From JACJWR01 sp964547485 (GTDB taxonomy: Bacteria; Actinomycetota; Actinomycetes; S36-B12; UBA10799), in the NCBI GenBank assembly GCA_964547485.1, contig CAZJNU010000001.1, positions 62,001 to 126,000 of the forward strand: DNA of 64,000 nt. The letters run 5' to 3'. Positions 41,173 to 50,797 of this stretch are shown here, one piece after another (within the stretch, counting starts at the first letter, position 1; each line of letters begins with the position of its first letter). The translations under genes were made by a program, and so were the position numbers. The notes beneath the pieces are model-generated. The model saw only the letters and a program-made list of their open reading frames with translations, did no database searches and was not told the DNA's origin.

Positions 41173-42133
41173 CGATTCCCTCTTCGGTGTCGGACTTCGG
41201 CTCAGACGTGGCGGCCGTCGCCGTGGGTGGCCTTGACGTGGAGGCCGTTGAGGTGGCGATCGGCGTGCCCAAGTCCAGGGTTCGGGGCAGCGTTCCCGAT
41301 TCGGCCAGAATGGCGGCGGCGACCCGCGCGGGTGTCTCGGTCACCCAGACATCGGAATTGCCGAACAGACCCCGACCTGCTCGACCGCTCAAGGTTCCGC
41401 CGATCTCGGCGAGGGGATCGACCCGATCAGGCGGGGGAAACCTGTGGGCCAGGTCCGCTGAGGCCGAGGTGACATCGTCGTCATCCTCCAGTTGGTGCAA
41501 CGTGGCACGGACAGACTCGGCCACACCGGCCGGCACGCCGACCGCCACCGCCAGTCCCGGCGACAGATATAGGGGACGCCGCTCGGTGACCTTGGACAGG
41601 CCCCACGGCCCGACATTGCTACGGGTGATTCGGTACACGATGTAGTCCATCAGGTGTCGAACATCGGACATCGTCGGCAGCTTCTTACCTTTGCCCATCG
41701 CGGCCGGCGTCTTCTCGAGTTGAACCCACGTCCCCTGCGCAGTTCGGCCGTGCAGTTTCTCCCGAACGACTGGGCCGCGCATTCCGATATCCGGATACTT
41801 GGTCTTGTCGACGGTTCGGTGATGGCTGGAGATGCGGTCGTGACTGACCCCGGCGAACCGCCAAGCGTCGTACAGGTCCGGGTCGTCGACCAGCACATGT
41901 CCGCCACAGAGAACATCGCGGAGCTGAGGCACCTGCAGCCCGTGGTGGGCAAGGTCCACGATGATCGTGGCCTCTTCCGGGCTGAGCCGCTGGGCCGCCA
42001 CCAACAATCCCTTGCGATAGGTGCCGACCTTCGCGGTGATTTCGATCAGCAGCCGCACCCTGGTTCGGACCAGTTCGGTCTGCTGCTGGGTCAGTGGCGT
42101 CGGAGCCACTTCCGGCTGTTCGGACGCATCCAC
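41165..42133 (-). CDS. Conserved hypothetical protein of unknown function
   Basis: 322 residues, GTG start supported by TAGACT exactly 6 bases upstream (leaderless). The N-terminal 60 residues are helical (TELVRTRVRLLIEITAKVGT). A middle block is rich in basic and aromatic residues (RTVDKTKYPDIGMRGPVVRE, GTWVQLEKTPAAMGKGKKLP, DVRHLMDYIVYRITRSNVGP). The C-terminal 50 residues are a Thr/Ser/Ala-rich low-complexity tail. No transmembrane segment or signal is seen. I do not recognise the family. The next gene starts inside its stop codon, so the two are coupled. Confidence 0.7.
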   Translation of the reverse strand: MDASEQPEVAPTPLTQQQTELVRTRVRLLIEITAKVGTYRKGLLVAAQRLSPEEATIIVDLAHHGLQVPQLRDVLCGGHVLVDDPDLYDAWRFAGVSHDRISSHHRTVDKTKYPDIGMRGPVVREKLHGRTAQGTWVQLEKTPAAMGKGKKLPTMSDVRHLMDYIVYRITRSNVGPWGLSKVTERRPLYLSPGLAVAVGVPAGVAESVRATLHQLEDDDDVTSASADLAHRFPPPDRVDPLAEIGGTLSGRAGRGLFGNSDVWVTETPARVAAAILAESGTLPRTLDLGTPIATSTASTSRPPTATAATSEPKSDTEEGIDE

Positions 42134-42139
42134 AGCCGG

Positions 42140-42145
42140 AGTCTA
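42140..42145 (-). promoter_or_regulatory. -10 element (TAGACT), leaderless start at 42133
   Basis: TAGACT on the minus strand is followed by 6 bases and the GTG at 42133; hexamer and spacing are identical to those before map. Confidence 0.45.
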
Positions 42146-42169
42146 CGTGGACGCCCCTGACCCACGCTG

Positions 42170-43765
42170 CTAGTAGGCCTCCCAGATGCTGGTCGCGATC
42201 TTGCCCAGATCCTCATTAGCCGCGAACACACCCTGGATATCGCTGAACATGGCCTGGTTCATGATGATCGTGACCGTCAATTGCCGGCCCGACTTGGCCG
42301 TGATGTAGCCACCCAGCGCCTTCGTCTCCAGCCTCAACCTATTGTTGAGCAGGTCGGCCGCGCCCAAGGTGCCGGTCTTCGCCGACACCTTTCCCTTGGC
42401 CGGGCTGTCGACCTGGACAGTGGCGATGGAGCCGTCGACACCCATCGTCGGCAGCGCCGCGCGCCATGCGGCCGCATCCGGTCGGGCCGCGAACACCCGT
42501 TGAAGTTGACTCTCGCTAGCCGCGGTGATGAAGTTCCCGGGCAGTCCGGAGCCGTCGACGAGCGAGGCCTGCAGCGGGTCGATGCCCGCCTTGGACAGCA
42601 CCTTGGCCAACTGCGGGAAGCCGTCGTCGCAGTCCTTGCTGCCAGCCGCCACCGCAAGCAGGCAGATCTGCGTCTGCGCGCCCCGGTTATAGCTGATCTT
42701 CAGGATGTAGGTGGCGTTTTGGTCGTAGCTGAGTCCCTCCAGCGTCGCCGCCTTCGGCAGTTTGGCAACCTCGGCCTCCGACCCAAGTCCGGCGACGGTG
42801 TTGGCCTGCGTGGCTGACGCCGACACCGTCACTCCGGCCCGCTGCAACGCCTCGATGAAGGCTGTCCGAGCGAACGTCGCCGGGTCGGTGAGATGCCAGA
42901 CATTCAGCGTCGGCGGGCTGTCGGCTGCGATCGTGCCGGTCGTGGTGATGATGCCGTTCTTTGTCGATGAGACCGCGATCTTCGTGGGCCCACCGGCCGG
43001 CACCGTCGTCACCTTGTTGTCGACCGTCCATGGTGCGACCTCTGGACGCATCTTGAAGGTGGAGGGTTGACCGGCCTGTCCGGGTGTGGTGACGATGTCG
43101 ATCAAGTTGTTATTGATCACAATCGGCGAGACCGGACCGTCCTCCTCTCCGAGATCCTTCGTCACGAACAGCCGGTCGTCTACCTCGACCCGGCCGCTGA
43201 CATTGGTGATCCCGGAGGCCTTCACCTGCTGGGCCAACTTGTCCAATCCGGCGAGCGGGTTGTTGTCCGCGATGGTGGCGCCTGGGATCGCGTTCGCATC
43301 GTTGTGGTCCAGGTTGGTGAAGACGACCTTGCCGTCTGGTCCTGTCTGCCCGCCCATCGTGATGTCGCCCTTGGCAACCAGGATCAGGTCGCCGGTCAAC
43401 TGCCCATTCGCGACCGTGCCGGTGTGCACCACCGGCGTCACAATCCGGGAGTCCGGTCCGAACTGCAGCCAACCGCCACCGACGCTGTAGGTCTTCGTCA
43501 CGGAGGCCGGTTCTAGGAACGCGCCGGTGTTGTAGTTGACCAACGCCTCACCGGAGCCCACGTCGGTGACCGAGATCGCCCAAGTGGCATGGGAATAGGG
43601 CGGCGAGTTCATGATGTCAACCACCTGCTGGTTCAGCCCGGGTATCGCACTCGCACTCGCACTCGAACTGGCCTGGCTGTTCGCCGAACTCGAGCAGCCG
43701 GCTAGTGCGACCGCCGCGGCGGTGACGCCAACCGCGACCACTGAGAACCTCCGGTTATGCGCCAT
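42170..43765 (-). CDS. dacB: D-alanyl-D-alanine carboxypeptidase / PBP4-type lipoprotein
   Basis: 531 residues from the ATG at 43765 (GGAAGG upstream). The N-terminus is a lipoprotein signal ending LAGCSSS, so the enzyme is anchored outside the membrane. The three active-site motifs of class C penicillin-binding proteins are present: EPASVTKTYS (SxxK), ISYNRGAQ (SxN) and SAKTGTLG (KTG). A large insert between the first two motifs (about 250 residues, including RVEVDDRLF and NNLIDIVTTPG) is typical of PBP4. It trims or cleaves peptidoglycan peptides. It stands upstream of nothing on its strand and follows the DUF1275 gene by 40 bases. Confidence 0.92.
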   Translation of the reverse strand: MAHNRRFSVVAVGVTAAAVALAGCSSSANSQASSSASASAIPGLNQQVVDIMNSPPYSHATWAISVTDVGSGEALVNYNTGAFLEPASVTKTYSVGGGWLQFGPDSRIVTPVVHTGTVANGQLTGDLILVAKGDITMGGQTGPDGKVVFTNLDHNDANAIPGATIADNNPLAGLDKLAQQVKASGITNVSGRVEVDDRLFVTKDLGEEDGPVSPIVINNNLIDIVTTPGQAGQPSTFKMRPEVAPWTVDNKVTTVPAGGPTKIAVSSTKNGIITTTGTIAADSPPTLNVWHLTDPATFARTAFIEALQRAGVTVSASATQANTVAGLGSEAEVAKLPKAATLEGLSYDQNATYILKISYNRGAQTQICLLAVAAGSKDCDDGFPQLAKVLSKAGIDPLQASLVDGSGLPGNFITAASESQLQRVFAARPDAAAWRAALPTMGVDGSIATVQVDSPAKGKVSAKTGTLGAADLLNNRLRLETKALGGYITAKSGRQLTVTIIMNQAMFSDIQGVFAANEDLGKIATSIWEAY

Positions 43766-43805
43766 CCCAATGTGCCTTCCGCTCGAGTGGACAGTGGGTC
43801 GAACC

Positions 43806-44558
43806 CTACTGGTTACCGGAGGATCCGAGGCCGCCTGCTGGGAACTTGGACTCGTGGCCGATCTGGTCAACCGACTCAGCGGGGGTTCCGCCGATCAGCG
43901 GTATCAGCGCGATCGAGAAGATGACCGCCGCCAGCAGTAACGGCCAGAACACGTCGAAGCTCAACAGAAATGCGCCCAGCGCAGCACTGACCACGAACAG
44001 GCTGACCGACAGAGTGCGGCGACGCCAGTTGCGGCTGTCACCACCGGCCGGTCGGGAGTCGGCGATGATGGCAGTCAGGGTGAGGGTCATCACGTTGGTC
44101 GCCAGATCGGGGATGCCATGGACTCGAACCATGGCGTTCTGGATACCCATCGCGAACGCCAGCAGCGCCACGACCACCAGCCCGATGCCGTTGCTGTCGT
44201 CCGGACTCCCGACCGCCGAGATGACAACCGCCGCCACGATCAGCAACCACTCGAAGGCGAACCCGAGACGGCGCTCTCGAATCTGGGCGGAACCGCGCAG
44301 CAGCCGACCACCGCCCAAGGCACCGAGGGCGAAGGCCGCCAATGGCAGCAGAAACTTGGTGGTGTCCTCAACGGGATCGCCGGAACCTACGGTGAAGGCC
44401 ATCAGGAGCAGATTGCCGGTCATGATCTCGGCGAAGACCCCACCGACAGCGAGGAAGCAGACGGCGTCCAGCAATCCGCAAATCGCCGTGATCAGGTACA
44501 ACCCCGTGGTGTAGGTGCGCAGCGTGCCCGCGGTGTGCGTGCGCAGCGTTCCGAACAT
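43806..44558 (-). CDS. DUF1275 (YoaK) family membrane protein
   Basis: 250 residues from the ATG at 44558, which follows CATACT by 6 bases; an earlier in-frame ATG exists at 44603. Six hydrophobic segments are visible. The DUF1275 signature is LYLITAICGLLDAVCFLAVGGVFAEIMTGNLLLM (quoted as two parts: GLLDAVCFLAVGG and AEIMTGNLLLM), then AMGIQNAMVRVHGIPDLATNVMT. The family is of unknown transport or structural function. The C-terminus is hydrophilic. The dacB start lies 40 bases beyond its stop. Confidence 0.88.
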   Translation of the reverse strand: MFGTLRTHTAGTLRTYTTGLYLITAICGLLDAVCFLAVGGVFAEIMTGNLLLMAFTVGSGDPVEDTTKFLLPLAAFALGALGGGRLLRGSAQIRERRLGFAFEWLLIVAAVVISAVGSPDDSNGIGLVVVALLAFAMGIQNAMVRVHGIPDLATNVMTLTLTAIIADSRPAGGDSRNWRRRTLSVSLFVVSAALGAFLLSFDVFWPLLLAAVIFSIALIPLIGGTPAESVDQIGHESKFPAGGLGSSGNQ

Positions 44559-44674
44559 TCGGCAAGTATGACGGGCGGGTGCGACAACAGGTTCAGCCAT
44601 CACTCCGGCCAGCGAAACGAGCGGGAGGCTGGGATGGTGGAGGTAGTCGGTGGCAGCGAGCGGAGGTGGCAGGT

Positions 44675-46726
44675 GTGGATACCTCGCGGCCCAGCGCGGA
44701 CGGCCGGGACGGCTGGTTCCGGGAGTTGGCGGAGCGCACCGGCGACGTCTTCTTCGTCCTGCGGATCGCGCCCGATCTGGCGGTGGAGTTCGTCAGCGAC
44801 ACAATTTCCACCTGGGGTGGCGTCGGGGTCGCCGACTTCCTGACCGATCCCGCGCTGATCCAACGCCTGATACATCCTGACGACCGCGACAAACTGACGA
44901 CCCTGATCTCCGGCGAGGCGGCTGAGGACGCCGAGTTCGAACTCCGCTGGCAGCACCGCGACGGCCGTCCGGTCTGGACCCAGGCACGCGTCCGCAGAAG
45001 GATTCGACAGGACGCTTCAGCCGCACTCGAAGGCACCCTGCACGACATCACCGCAGTGCGGCTGGCCGAACAGGAGCTGGCGCGGTCGGAGGAGAGGCTG
45101 CGACTGGTCCTCGACAACGTCGGTGACGCGGTGCTGCACTTCGATGGCAACGGCATCCTGCGCTGGGCCTCCCCCTCGCTGCAGACCGTCTTCGGCTGGA
45201 ATCCCGAGGAGGTCGTCGGCACCCGCTTCTGGCTCAGTACCGCAGAGGATCGGCGGGCGGTGGTGGCAGCAGTCGACGATGCCCTTCGGGCAGGGCGCCA
45301 CGAACTGCGGCATCGTTCCCAGTCGGTCCGCGGAGACGGCCGAGTCGTGTGGGTGGATACCACCGTTCGACTGCTCTGGGACGAGGATGGCTCGTTGGCC
45401 AGCGTCGTCTGCTCCGCCCGCGATGTCACCAGCCAGGTGGAGACCGAGCAGGAGCTGGCCTCCTCCCAGGAGCACTTCCGACTGGTTGCCGAGGAATCCT
45501 CGGACTTCACGCTGCGGACGGTTGGAGACTTCATCGTCGACTGGATATCCCCATCGGTGACGAGGATTCTCGGCTGGCGTCCGGATCAGGTCGTCGGGCA
45601 TAGCGGATTCGACTTCTTCCACCCGAGCGATGTTGCGCAGGCAACTGAGGTCGCCGCCCGGGGTGCAGCCGGTGAGACAGTCTCGGGGCGGGCACGGTTG
45701 CTGTGCGCCGACGGTAGCTATCGGTGGCTATCCCAGATCTCGACTCCGATCCTCGGCGCCGACGGCACCCTGGTGGCGCGCATCAGCGGCTTTCAGGACA
45801 TCGACGCCGAGGTGAAGGCGCAGTTGGCGCTAGCCCACAGCGAGCAGCGGTTCCGGTTGGCGATGGAGTCCGCGCCCACCGGAATGGCTGTGGTCGACTT
45901 GAACCGCCGGTTCCTGGAAGTCAACCCCGCCCTCTGCCGGATGCTGGGCCGGGCGGAGTCCGAGCTGCTGACGATCCGGGTGACAGACGTCCTGCACCCC
46001 GAGGATGACGCGCTCGACCAGCAGCTGCGCGCCGCAGTGCGGTCCGGTCAAGCCGCCTCTGCCCGCGACGAGCATCGGGTTGTCGCTGCGAACGGTGGCG
46101 AGATGTGGGTGGAGCACTCGGTCGGGCTGCTGCGCGACGAGGATGGTACGCCGCTCTCCTACGTCTCCCAATACGTGGACGTGACAGCGGCACGCCGGGC
46201 GCAGCAGGGTCTGCAATTCCTGGCAAGCCACGATGTGCTGACCTCGGTCGCAAACAGGCACGAACTGCTGGACCGGATCGAAGGCGTGCTGGCCCGGCCG
46301 GCGCCGGTCGGCACCCGACTGGCGCTGCTGTTCATCGACTTCGACGAGTTCAAAGCCATCAACGACACGTTCGGCCACGCCGCCGGCGACGCGGTGCTGG
46401 TGGAGGTTTCCCGCCGGATCTGCGGCCATGTCCGAGCCGACGATCTGGTCGCCCGGATCGGCGGCGATGAGTTCACCGTGGCGCTACCCGCGGTGCGCGA
46501 GGTTGCCGACGCGCAGGCCGTCGCCGCCAAGATCCAGCAGGCCCTGACCGACCCGGTCACCGCCGAGGATCAGGCGATCCCCGTCACCGTCAGCATCGGC
46601 ATTGCGCTGGCCGAACCCGGTGATACTGCCGACCGGGTGCTGCAGCGTGCGGATCGGGCCCTCTACCGGGCCAAGCGAACCGGGCGGAATCGCACGGTCA
46701 GTTACGATCCCGCGGTTGACGGCTAG
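44675..46726 (+). CDS. Diguanylate cyclase with four PAS domains
   Basis: 683 residues from the GTG at 44675 (GGAGGTGGCAG upstream). Four successive PAS-type domains with PAC motifs are visible at about residues 10-135, 140-260, 265-385 and 390-510, each ending in patterns like EGTLHDITAV, VVCSARDVTSQ, ISGFQDIDAEV and YVSQYVDVTAA. A C-terminal GGDEF domain (about 515-680) has ARIGGDEFTVALP with the intact GGDEF signature and DFDEFKAINDTFGHAAGD. There is no transmembrane segment and no EAL domain, so it is a soluble c-di-GMP synthase controlled by small-molecule or redox signals. An upstream RxxD inhibitory site was not checked. Confidence 0.92.
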   Translation: MDTSRPSADGRDGWFRELAERTGDVFFVLRIAPDLAVEFVSDTISTWGGVGVADFLTDPALIQRLIHPDDRDKLTTLISGEAAEDAEFELRWQHRDGRPVWTQARVRRRIRQDASAALEGTLHDITAVRLAEQELARSEERLRLVLDNVGDAVLHFDGNGILRWASPSLQTVFGWNPEEVVGTRFWLSTAEDRRAVVAAVDDALRAGRHELRHRSQSVRGDGRVVWVDTTVRLLWDEDGSLASVVCSARDVTSQVETEQELASSQEHFRLVAEESSDFTLRTVGDFIVDWISPSVTRILGWRPDQVVGHSGFDFFHPSDVAQATEVAARGAAGETVSGRARLLCADGSYRWLSQISTPILGADGTLVARISGFQDIDAEVKAQLALAHSEQRFRLAMESAPTGMAVVDLNRRFLEVNPALCRMLGRAESELLTIRVTDVLHPEDDALDQQLRAAVRSGQAASARDEHRVVAANGGEMWVEHSVGLLRDEDGTPLSYVSQYVDVTAARRAQQGLQFLASHDVLTSVANRHELLDRIEGVLARPAPVGTRLALLFIDFDEFKAINDTFGHAAGDAVLVEVSRRICGHVRADDLVARIGGDEFTVALPAVREVADAQAVAAKIQQALTDPVTAEDQAIPVTVSIGIALAEPGDTADRVLQRADRALYRAKRTGRNRTVSYDPAVDG

Positions 46727-46763
46727 CACCATAAATCCGGCGGACCCTGCTAGTTTCCCTCGG

Positions 46764-48287
46764 GTGAGCGCCGACAACTCTGTCACTGCAACCGGGCACA
46801 CCTCTGCTGCTGCCGTCGTCTTCGTCGGTCTGCTGTCCGGCGTCCAGGCATCGGACCCCAATATCGCCGCGACCGCGCTCGTCTCTGCCAGCCGCGGGTT
46901 GCAGATGACCAGCGGGCAGACCTCGATAGCGGCCAGCATCTTCACGATCATGATGGCCGCCACTGTCATCTCGACAGGCCTGCTGGCGGACCGGTTGGGA
47001 CGTCGCCGGGTCCTACTCGCGGCGCTGGCCCTGTCAGTCGTGGGCGATGTCGTGGTGGCGCTGGCTCCCGGGTTCACCATCTACGCCATCGGCCGCGGAC
47101 TCGCCGGCGTGGGGTTGGGTGCCGTCTACGGGGCCGCCTTCGCCTATGTCAATGTGCTGGCGAAACCGGGCCGCCTGGCGGCCGCAGTCGGCCTATTCAC
47201 CGCCGCGGGGGCGGTGGCGATGGTCGGGATGAGTTTCGTCGGTGGGATCCTCACCGCGCAGAACTGGCGGCTAGCGTTCCTGTTGGTACCGGCGGTGTCG
47301 TTGCTCGGGATGCTATTCGTACCCAAGTTGCTGCCCGAGCAGAGTCCGGTCGACCAGGGCAAGAGCGACGTGCTCGGTCAACTGCTGCTCGGCTTCGGTG
47401 TCATCGGCACCCTCTACGGCCTGAGTCATGCGGCGGCCGGCGTCACCAAACCACTGACCTGGATTCCGTTGCTGGTCGGAATCCTGCTGTTGGTCGCCTT
47501 CTTCCTGTCACAGCGGTACCGGTCCAACGCCTTCTACCCGGTCCGACTGTTCCGCAATCCGGTGTTCATCGGCGCCCTCTGTGCCGGCTTCGTCTACAAC
47601 TTTGGCCAATCAGCCTCCTTCCTGCAGCTGGCGAACATCTGGCAGTACGTCGGCGAGTTCGGCGCGCTGCAAGTGACACTGGGCCAGCTGCCCTATCTGG
47701 CAACGGGCATAATCGGGGCTCTGCTGGTCGGGCGTTGGATGTCGAACGGCCTCTCGAATGCCAACGCGGTGCTGCTCGGCACTGCCCTGACAGCGCTGGG
47801 CTTCTTCTCTCTCCTGCTCGTTCATCGTGGCGGGTCCTTCTGGACTTTCCTCCCTGCGCTGGTCCTGATCGGTGCCGGCACCGTCATCGCCTCACTGCCG
47901 TTCGGCAGTCTGATCATCGGGACGGCGCCTGCGGACTACTACGGGCCGGTCACCTCATCGCGCACCACGATCGGCCAGTTCGCCTATGCCATCGGGATTG
48001 CCGCGGCCACTCTCAGCATCGACAAACTCACCTTGGGTGGCACGGTTGAGCGACTCACGGCGGCCGGCGTGCCGCCCAGTCAAGTCGGTGCCGGCCTCGA
48101 TGCGGTCACAGCCTTCGGGTCCACCGGCACTCACCCCAGCACGGAGCTGGGTCGGCAGGCGCTTGCGCAGGCCAACACCTCCTACCACGAGGCGTTCCAC
48201 ATTACGATGGTTGGCGCCGGTCTGATCTGCCTGCTGGTGGGCTTCGTGGGCTACTGGCTACTGCGGCGATCCGCCACAGCCAACTAG
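46764..48287 (+). CDS. Major facilitator superfamily transporter
   Basis: 507 residues from the GTG at 46764, which follows TAGTTT by 7 bases. About 14 hydrophobic helices fit the DHA2-type drug:proton antiporter layout. Visible family motifs are LADRLGRRRVLLAALALSVVGD between helices 2 and 3 (motif A) and RGLAGVGLGAVYGAAFAYV (quoted in part) near helix 4. The substrate cannot be told from the sequence. It follows the diguanylate cyclase by 37 bases and precedes the C69 peptidase by 9, each with its own leaderless promoter-like hexamer. Confidence 0.85.
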   Translation: MSADNSVTATGHTSAAAVVFVGLLSGVQASDPNIAATALVSASRGLQMTSGQTSIAASIFTIMMAATVISTGLLADRLGRRRVLLAALALSVVGDVVVALAPGFTIYAIGRGLAGVGLGAVYGAAFAYVNVLAKPGRLAAAVGLFTAAGAVAMVGMSFVGGILTAQNWRLAFLLVPAVSLLGMLFVPKLLPEQSPVDQGKSDVLGQLLLGFGVIGTLYGLSHAAAGVTKPLTWIPLLVGILLLVAFFLSQRYRSNAFYPVRLFRNPVFIGALCAGFVYNFGQSASFLQLANIWQYVGEFGALQVTLGQLPYLATGIIGALLVGRWMSNGLSNANAVLLGTALTALGFFSLLLVHRGGSFWTFLPALVLIGAGTVIASLPFGSLIIGTAPADYYGPVTSSRTTIGQFAYAIGIAAATLSIDKLTLGGTVERLTAAGVPPSQVGAGLDAVTAFGSTGTHPSTELGRQALAQANTSYHEAFHITMVGAGLICLLVGFVGYWLLRRSATAN

Positions 48288-48296
48288 TCTCGACTC

Positions 48297-49607
48297 ATGT
48301 GCGACACCTTCGTGGCGCTGGCGCCCGCGACCGCCGACGGGTCGGTAATCCTCGGTAAGAACAGCGACAGGGAACCCAACGAGGCTCACCAGATCGTGCT
48401 GGTCCCGGGTGCTTCGCACCCGCGGGATGCGAGAGTCGACTGCACCTACATCGAGATAGCGCAGGAGGCGCGGACTCGGGCCGTGCTGCTTGCCAAGCCG
48501 TACTGGATTTGGGGCGCCGAGATGGGTGTCAACGACGCCGGGGTGGCGATCGGCAACGAGGCGGTTTTCACGAAAGTGCCCCGGGAGAAGAGGGAGGGGC
48601 TGCTGGGCATGGACCTGCTGCGGCTGGCGCTGGAGCGAGCGGCCACCGCAGCCGAGGCCGCCTCGGTCATCACCGAGCTGCTGACCCGGCACGGTCAACA
48701 CGGTCAGGCCGGCCACACCCACAACCTGCTGTACGACAACTCGTTCATCATCGCCGACCCCACTGGCGCGTTGGTGCTGGAGACGATGGGACGGGATTGG
48801 GTGATCCGCGATATCTCGGTCGCCGACTCGATCTCGAACGCCATCACCACCAACCGCAACTGGGATCGGGCCTCTGCCGAGATCGACGCCGCTGGTCCCG
48901 AACTCGATGTGGCCGACCGGTTCTCGGATTTCGTGTACACCCGATTCAGTGCGGCCCGGGCGCGGCAGTGCCGGACCTCGGCATGGCTCGCCGCGCACCG
49001 TGGTCGAATCGGAGTCCGTGACGCGATGGCGCTGCTGCGCGACCACGGACCTCATGGGACGACACCTGACTGGGCGCCGGACCTGGCGGTGATGGGTCAA
49101 ACCGTCTGCGCCCACGCCGGGTTCGGCCCCATCCGGGTGTCGCAGTCGACCGGTTCGATGGTCGCTCGGCTGACCCCAGAAGGCCCGACGGTGTGGCTGA
49201 CCGGCAGCTCAGCACCGTGCACTTCGATCTTCAAGCCGGTCTGGCTGGATACCGGAATGCCGACCGTGGAAGGTGCTCCCGGGAGGTACTACGACCCGGA
49301 TTCTCGCTGGTGGCGGCACGAACTCTTGCACCGCGCGATTCTGGCCGACTACCCGAAGCGAATCTCGCTGCTCAACGATCGGCGGGATGCGCTCGAACGA
49401 CGGTTGGTCGGGTTGGCGGAGCAGTCCGAGGATGCGGTTGGACGGCGGCAGGTGAGCGAACTGGCCTTTGCCGAAGCCGACGCCCTCGAGGCGTCATGGT
49501 TGGTGGCGGTCAACTCGACCGCCTCCGACCGAAGCCGCGGCCACAGGGTGCTGTCAGTGCCTTTCCGTCGCGCCTGGCGCGGTTTCGACGAGGCGGCGAG
49601 GATGCCG
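48297..49607 (+). CDS. Peptidase C69 / secernin-type dipeptidase (3' end lost in gap)
   Basis: 437 residues are visible before the gap. The chain starts MCDTFVALAPATADGSVILGKNSDREPNE; in this Ntn-hydrolase family Cys2 becomes the N-terminal nucleophile after removal of Met (quoted as MCDTFVAL and GKNSDREPNE). Further family parts are IWGAEMGVNDAGVAIGNEAV, LVLETMGRDWVIRDI and AITTNRNW. Members cleave dipeptides or, as secernins, have unclear roles. The start is 6 bases after TAGTCT (leaderless), which fits the requirement for an exact N-terminus. Only the last part is missing. Confidence 0.88.
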
Positions 49608-49707
49608 NNNNNNNNNNNNNNNNNNNNNNNNNNNNNNNNNNNNNNNNNNNNNNNNNNNNNNNNNNNNNNNNNNNNNNNNNNNNNNNNNNNNNNNNNNNNN
49701 NNNNNNN
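49608..49707. other. Scaffold gap of 100 N
   Basis: Placeholder gap between two convergent genes; it removes the 3' ends of both the C69 peptidase and the methyltransferase. Confidence 0.95.
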
Positions 49708-49889
49708 ACCAACTCGGCGGCCAGCAGACCGGTACCGCAGCAGACGTCCAGCACCGTTTCGACCGCCGGAGCCGAGGTCCGCCAGCGATCGACCAGGAAG
49801 TCGGCCCAACGCGAATAACAGGGGTCCACGACAATCTCGTCGTAGACCCCTGCCAGCCGTGCGTAGGGTTCAACTCTGCCGGCGGCCAT
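49708..49889 (-). CDS. N-terminal fragment of a class I SAM-dependent methyltransferase
   Basis: About 60 codons from an ATG at 49889 to the gap. The sequence has VEPYARLAGVYDEIVVDPCY followed by VETVLDVCCGTGLLAAEL, the glycine-rich SAM-binding motif I of small methyltransferases. The rest, including substrate-binding parts, is missing. An ATG further upstream (49922) is possible but the added residues are not family-like. Substrate unknown. Confidence 0.7.
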
Positions 49890-49931
49890 CGCACCTTTCG
49901 ACAGCGCGCCGGGCATTGGCAACCGCCATCT

Positions 49932-50219
49932 TCAGATCCCGAGAATCTTGGCCTTGGCCGCGGCGAACTCGTCGTCGGTCAGCACACCCTTGCTGTGCAG
50001 GTCTGCCAGGTTCTGCAGTTGCACCATCGAGTCATCCTGCGGGGGAGCAGCCGGTGCCGGGGCGGGCGCAGGAGCTGCTGGTGGCGGCGCCTGCGCGGCC
50101 GCCTGCTCTTGCGCCTTCTGGTCGTATTTGGCGGCCTGTCGATGTGCGACTCGGCCGGAGACGGCGGTGGCCGTACCTGCAACTACTGCCGTTCGGGTGG
50201 CCATGCGGAGAAGTCCCAT
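49932..50219 (-). CDS. SHOCT-domain small membrane-associated protein
   Basis: 95 residues with AAAGGA before the ATG. A hydrophobic helix near the N-terminus (TRTAVVAGTATAVSGRVA) is followed by a Gln/Ala/Pro-rich linker and a C-terminal SHOCT motif, MVQLQNLADLHSKGVLTDDEFAAAKAKILG. SHOCT domains are short oligomerisation modules at protein ends. It follows the DUF6325 gene by 66 bases on the same strand, a pairing I recall from other actinobacteria. Confidence 0.85.
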   Translation of the reverse strand: MGLLRMATRTAVVAGTATAVSGRVAHRQAAKYDQKAQEQAAAQAPPPAAPAPAPAPAAPPQDDSMVQLQNLADLHSKGVLTDDEFAAAKAKILGI

Positions 50220-50285
50220 GTCGATTCCTTTCGGTTGCTGGTGGAGTGCTGGCTAGTTTCTGGCGAGCGTGCTGAGAGAGGTGGG

Positions 50286-50699
50286 CTAAGAGGTGATGAC
50301 GGCTTCGGCGACGTCGGCGGGGATGCGGATGTAGTCGATGACGTAGGCGTCGGCACCCTGCATCGCACTGACCAGCTTTCCGGCCCAGACGTTCTCGAAG
50401 GCGAGCAGCAGGGCGGAACTGTTCACCGGCAGGTCATCGCTGATCTCCTCGGCGTCGTCCTGGCCGAGGGCTCCCGGCTGTGCGATGTCGACGGACATGA
50501 AGCTGGGACCACTCTCCGGGTCGAGATCTGACATCTCGATGGATGTCACCACACCATTCGCGTCCTTGATCACCAACAGGATGTCGATCACCCGGATCGT
50601 CCCGCTGTTGATCAGGTCGATGAGTTCCGGTGCGATTTGACCGGTGAACTGATTACCGGGAAAGCCGATGATGTAGACATCGACGGGGCCAAGTGCCAT
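50286..50699 (-). CDS. DUF6325 family protein (DUF1269-like)
   Basis: 137 residues with a strong GAGGAGGAA before the ATG. The N-terminal GPVDVYIIGFPGNQFTGQI, then DLINSGTIRVIDILLVIKDANG and the C-terminal AFENVWAGKLVSAMQGADA and RIPADVAEAV fit this small actinobacterial family, related to the DUF1269 membrane-stress proteins. It is acidic in the middle. No enzymatic motif is known. It forms a two-gene unit with the SHOCT protein downstream. Confidence 0.82.
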   Translation of the reverse strand: MALGPVDVYIIGFPGNQFTGQIAPELIDLINSGTIRVIDILLVIKDANGVVTSIEMSDLDPESGPSFMSVDIAQPGALGQDDAEEISDDLPVNSSALLLAFENVWAGKLVSAMQGADAYVIDYIRIPADVAEAVITS

Positions 50700-50797
50700 G
50701 CATTTCCTCCTCGTGTGGAGCCCGTGCTTCGACTCCTCGAGTCACCGGCTTCCTGATTGGTGATCCCCACTCTAATCGCTTTCGCGAGGTTCGCTGG

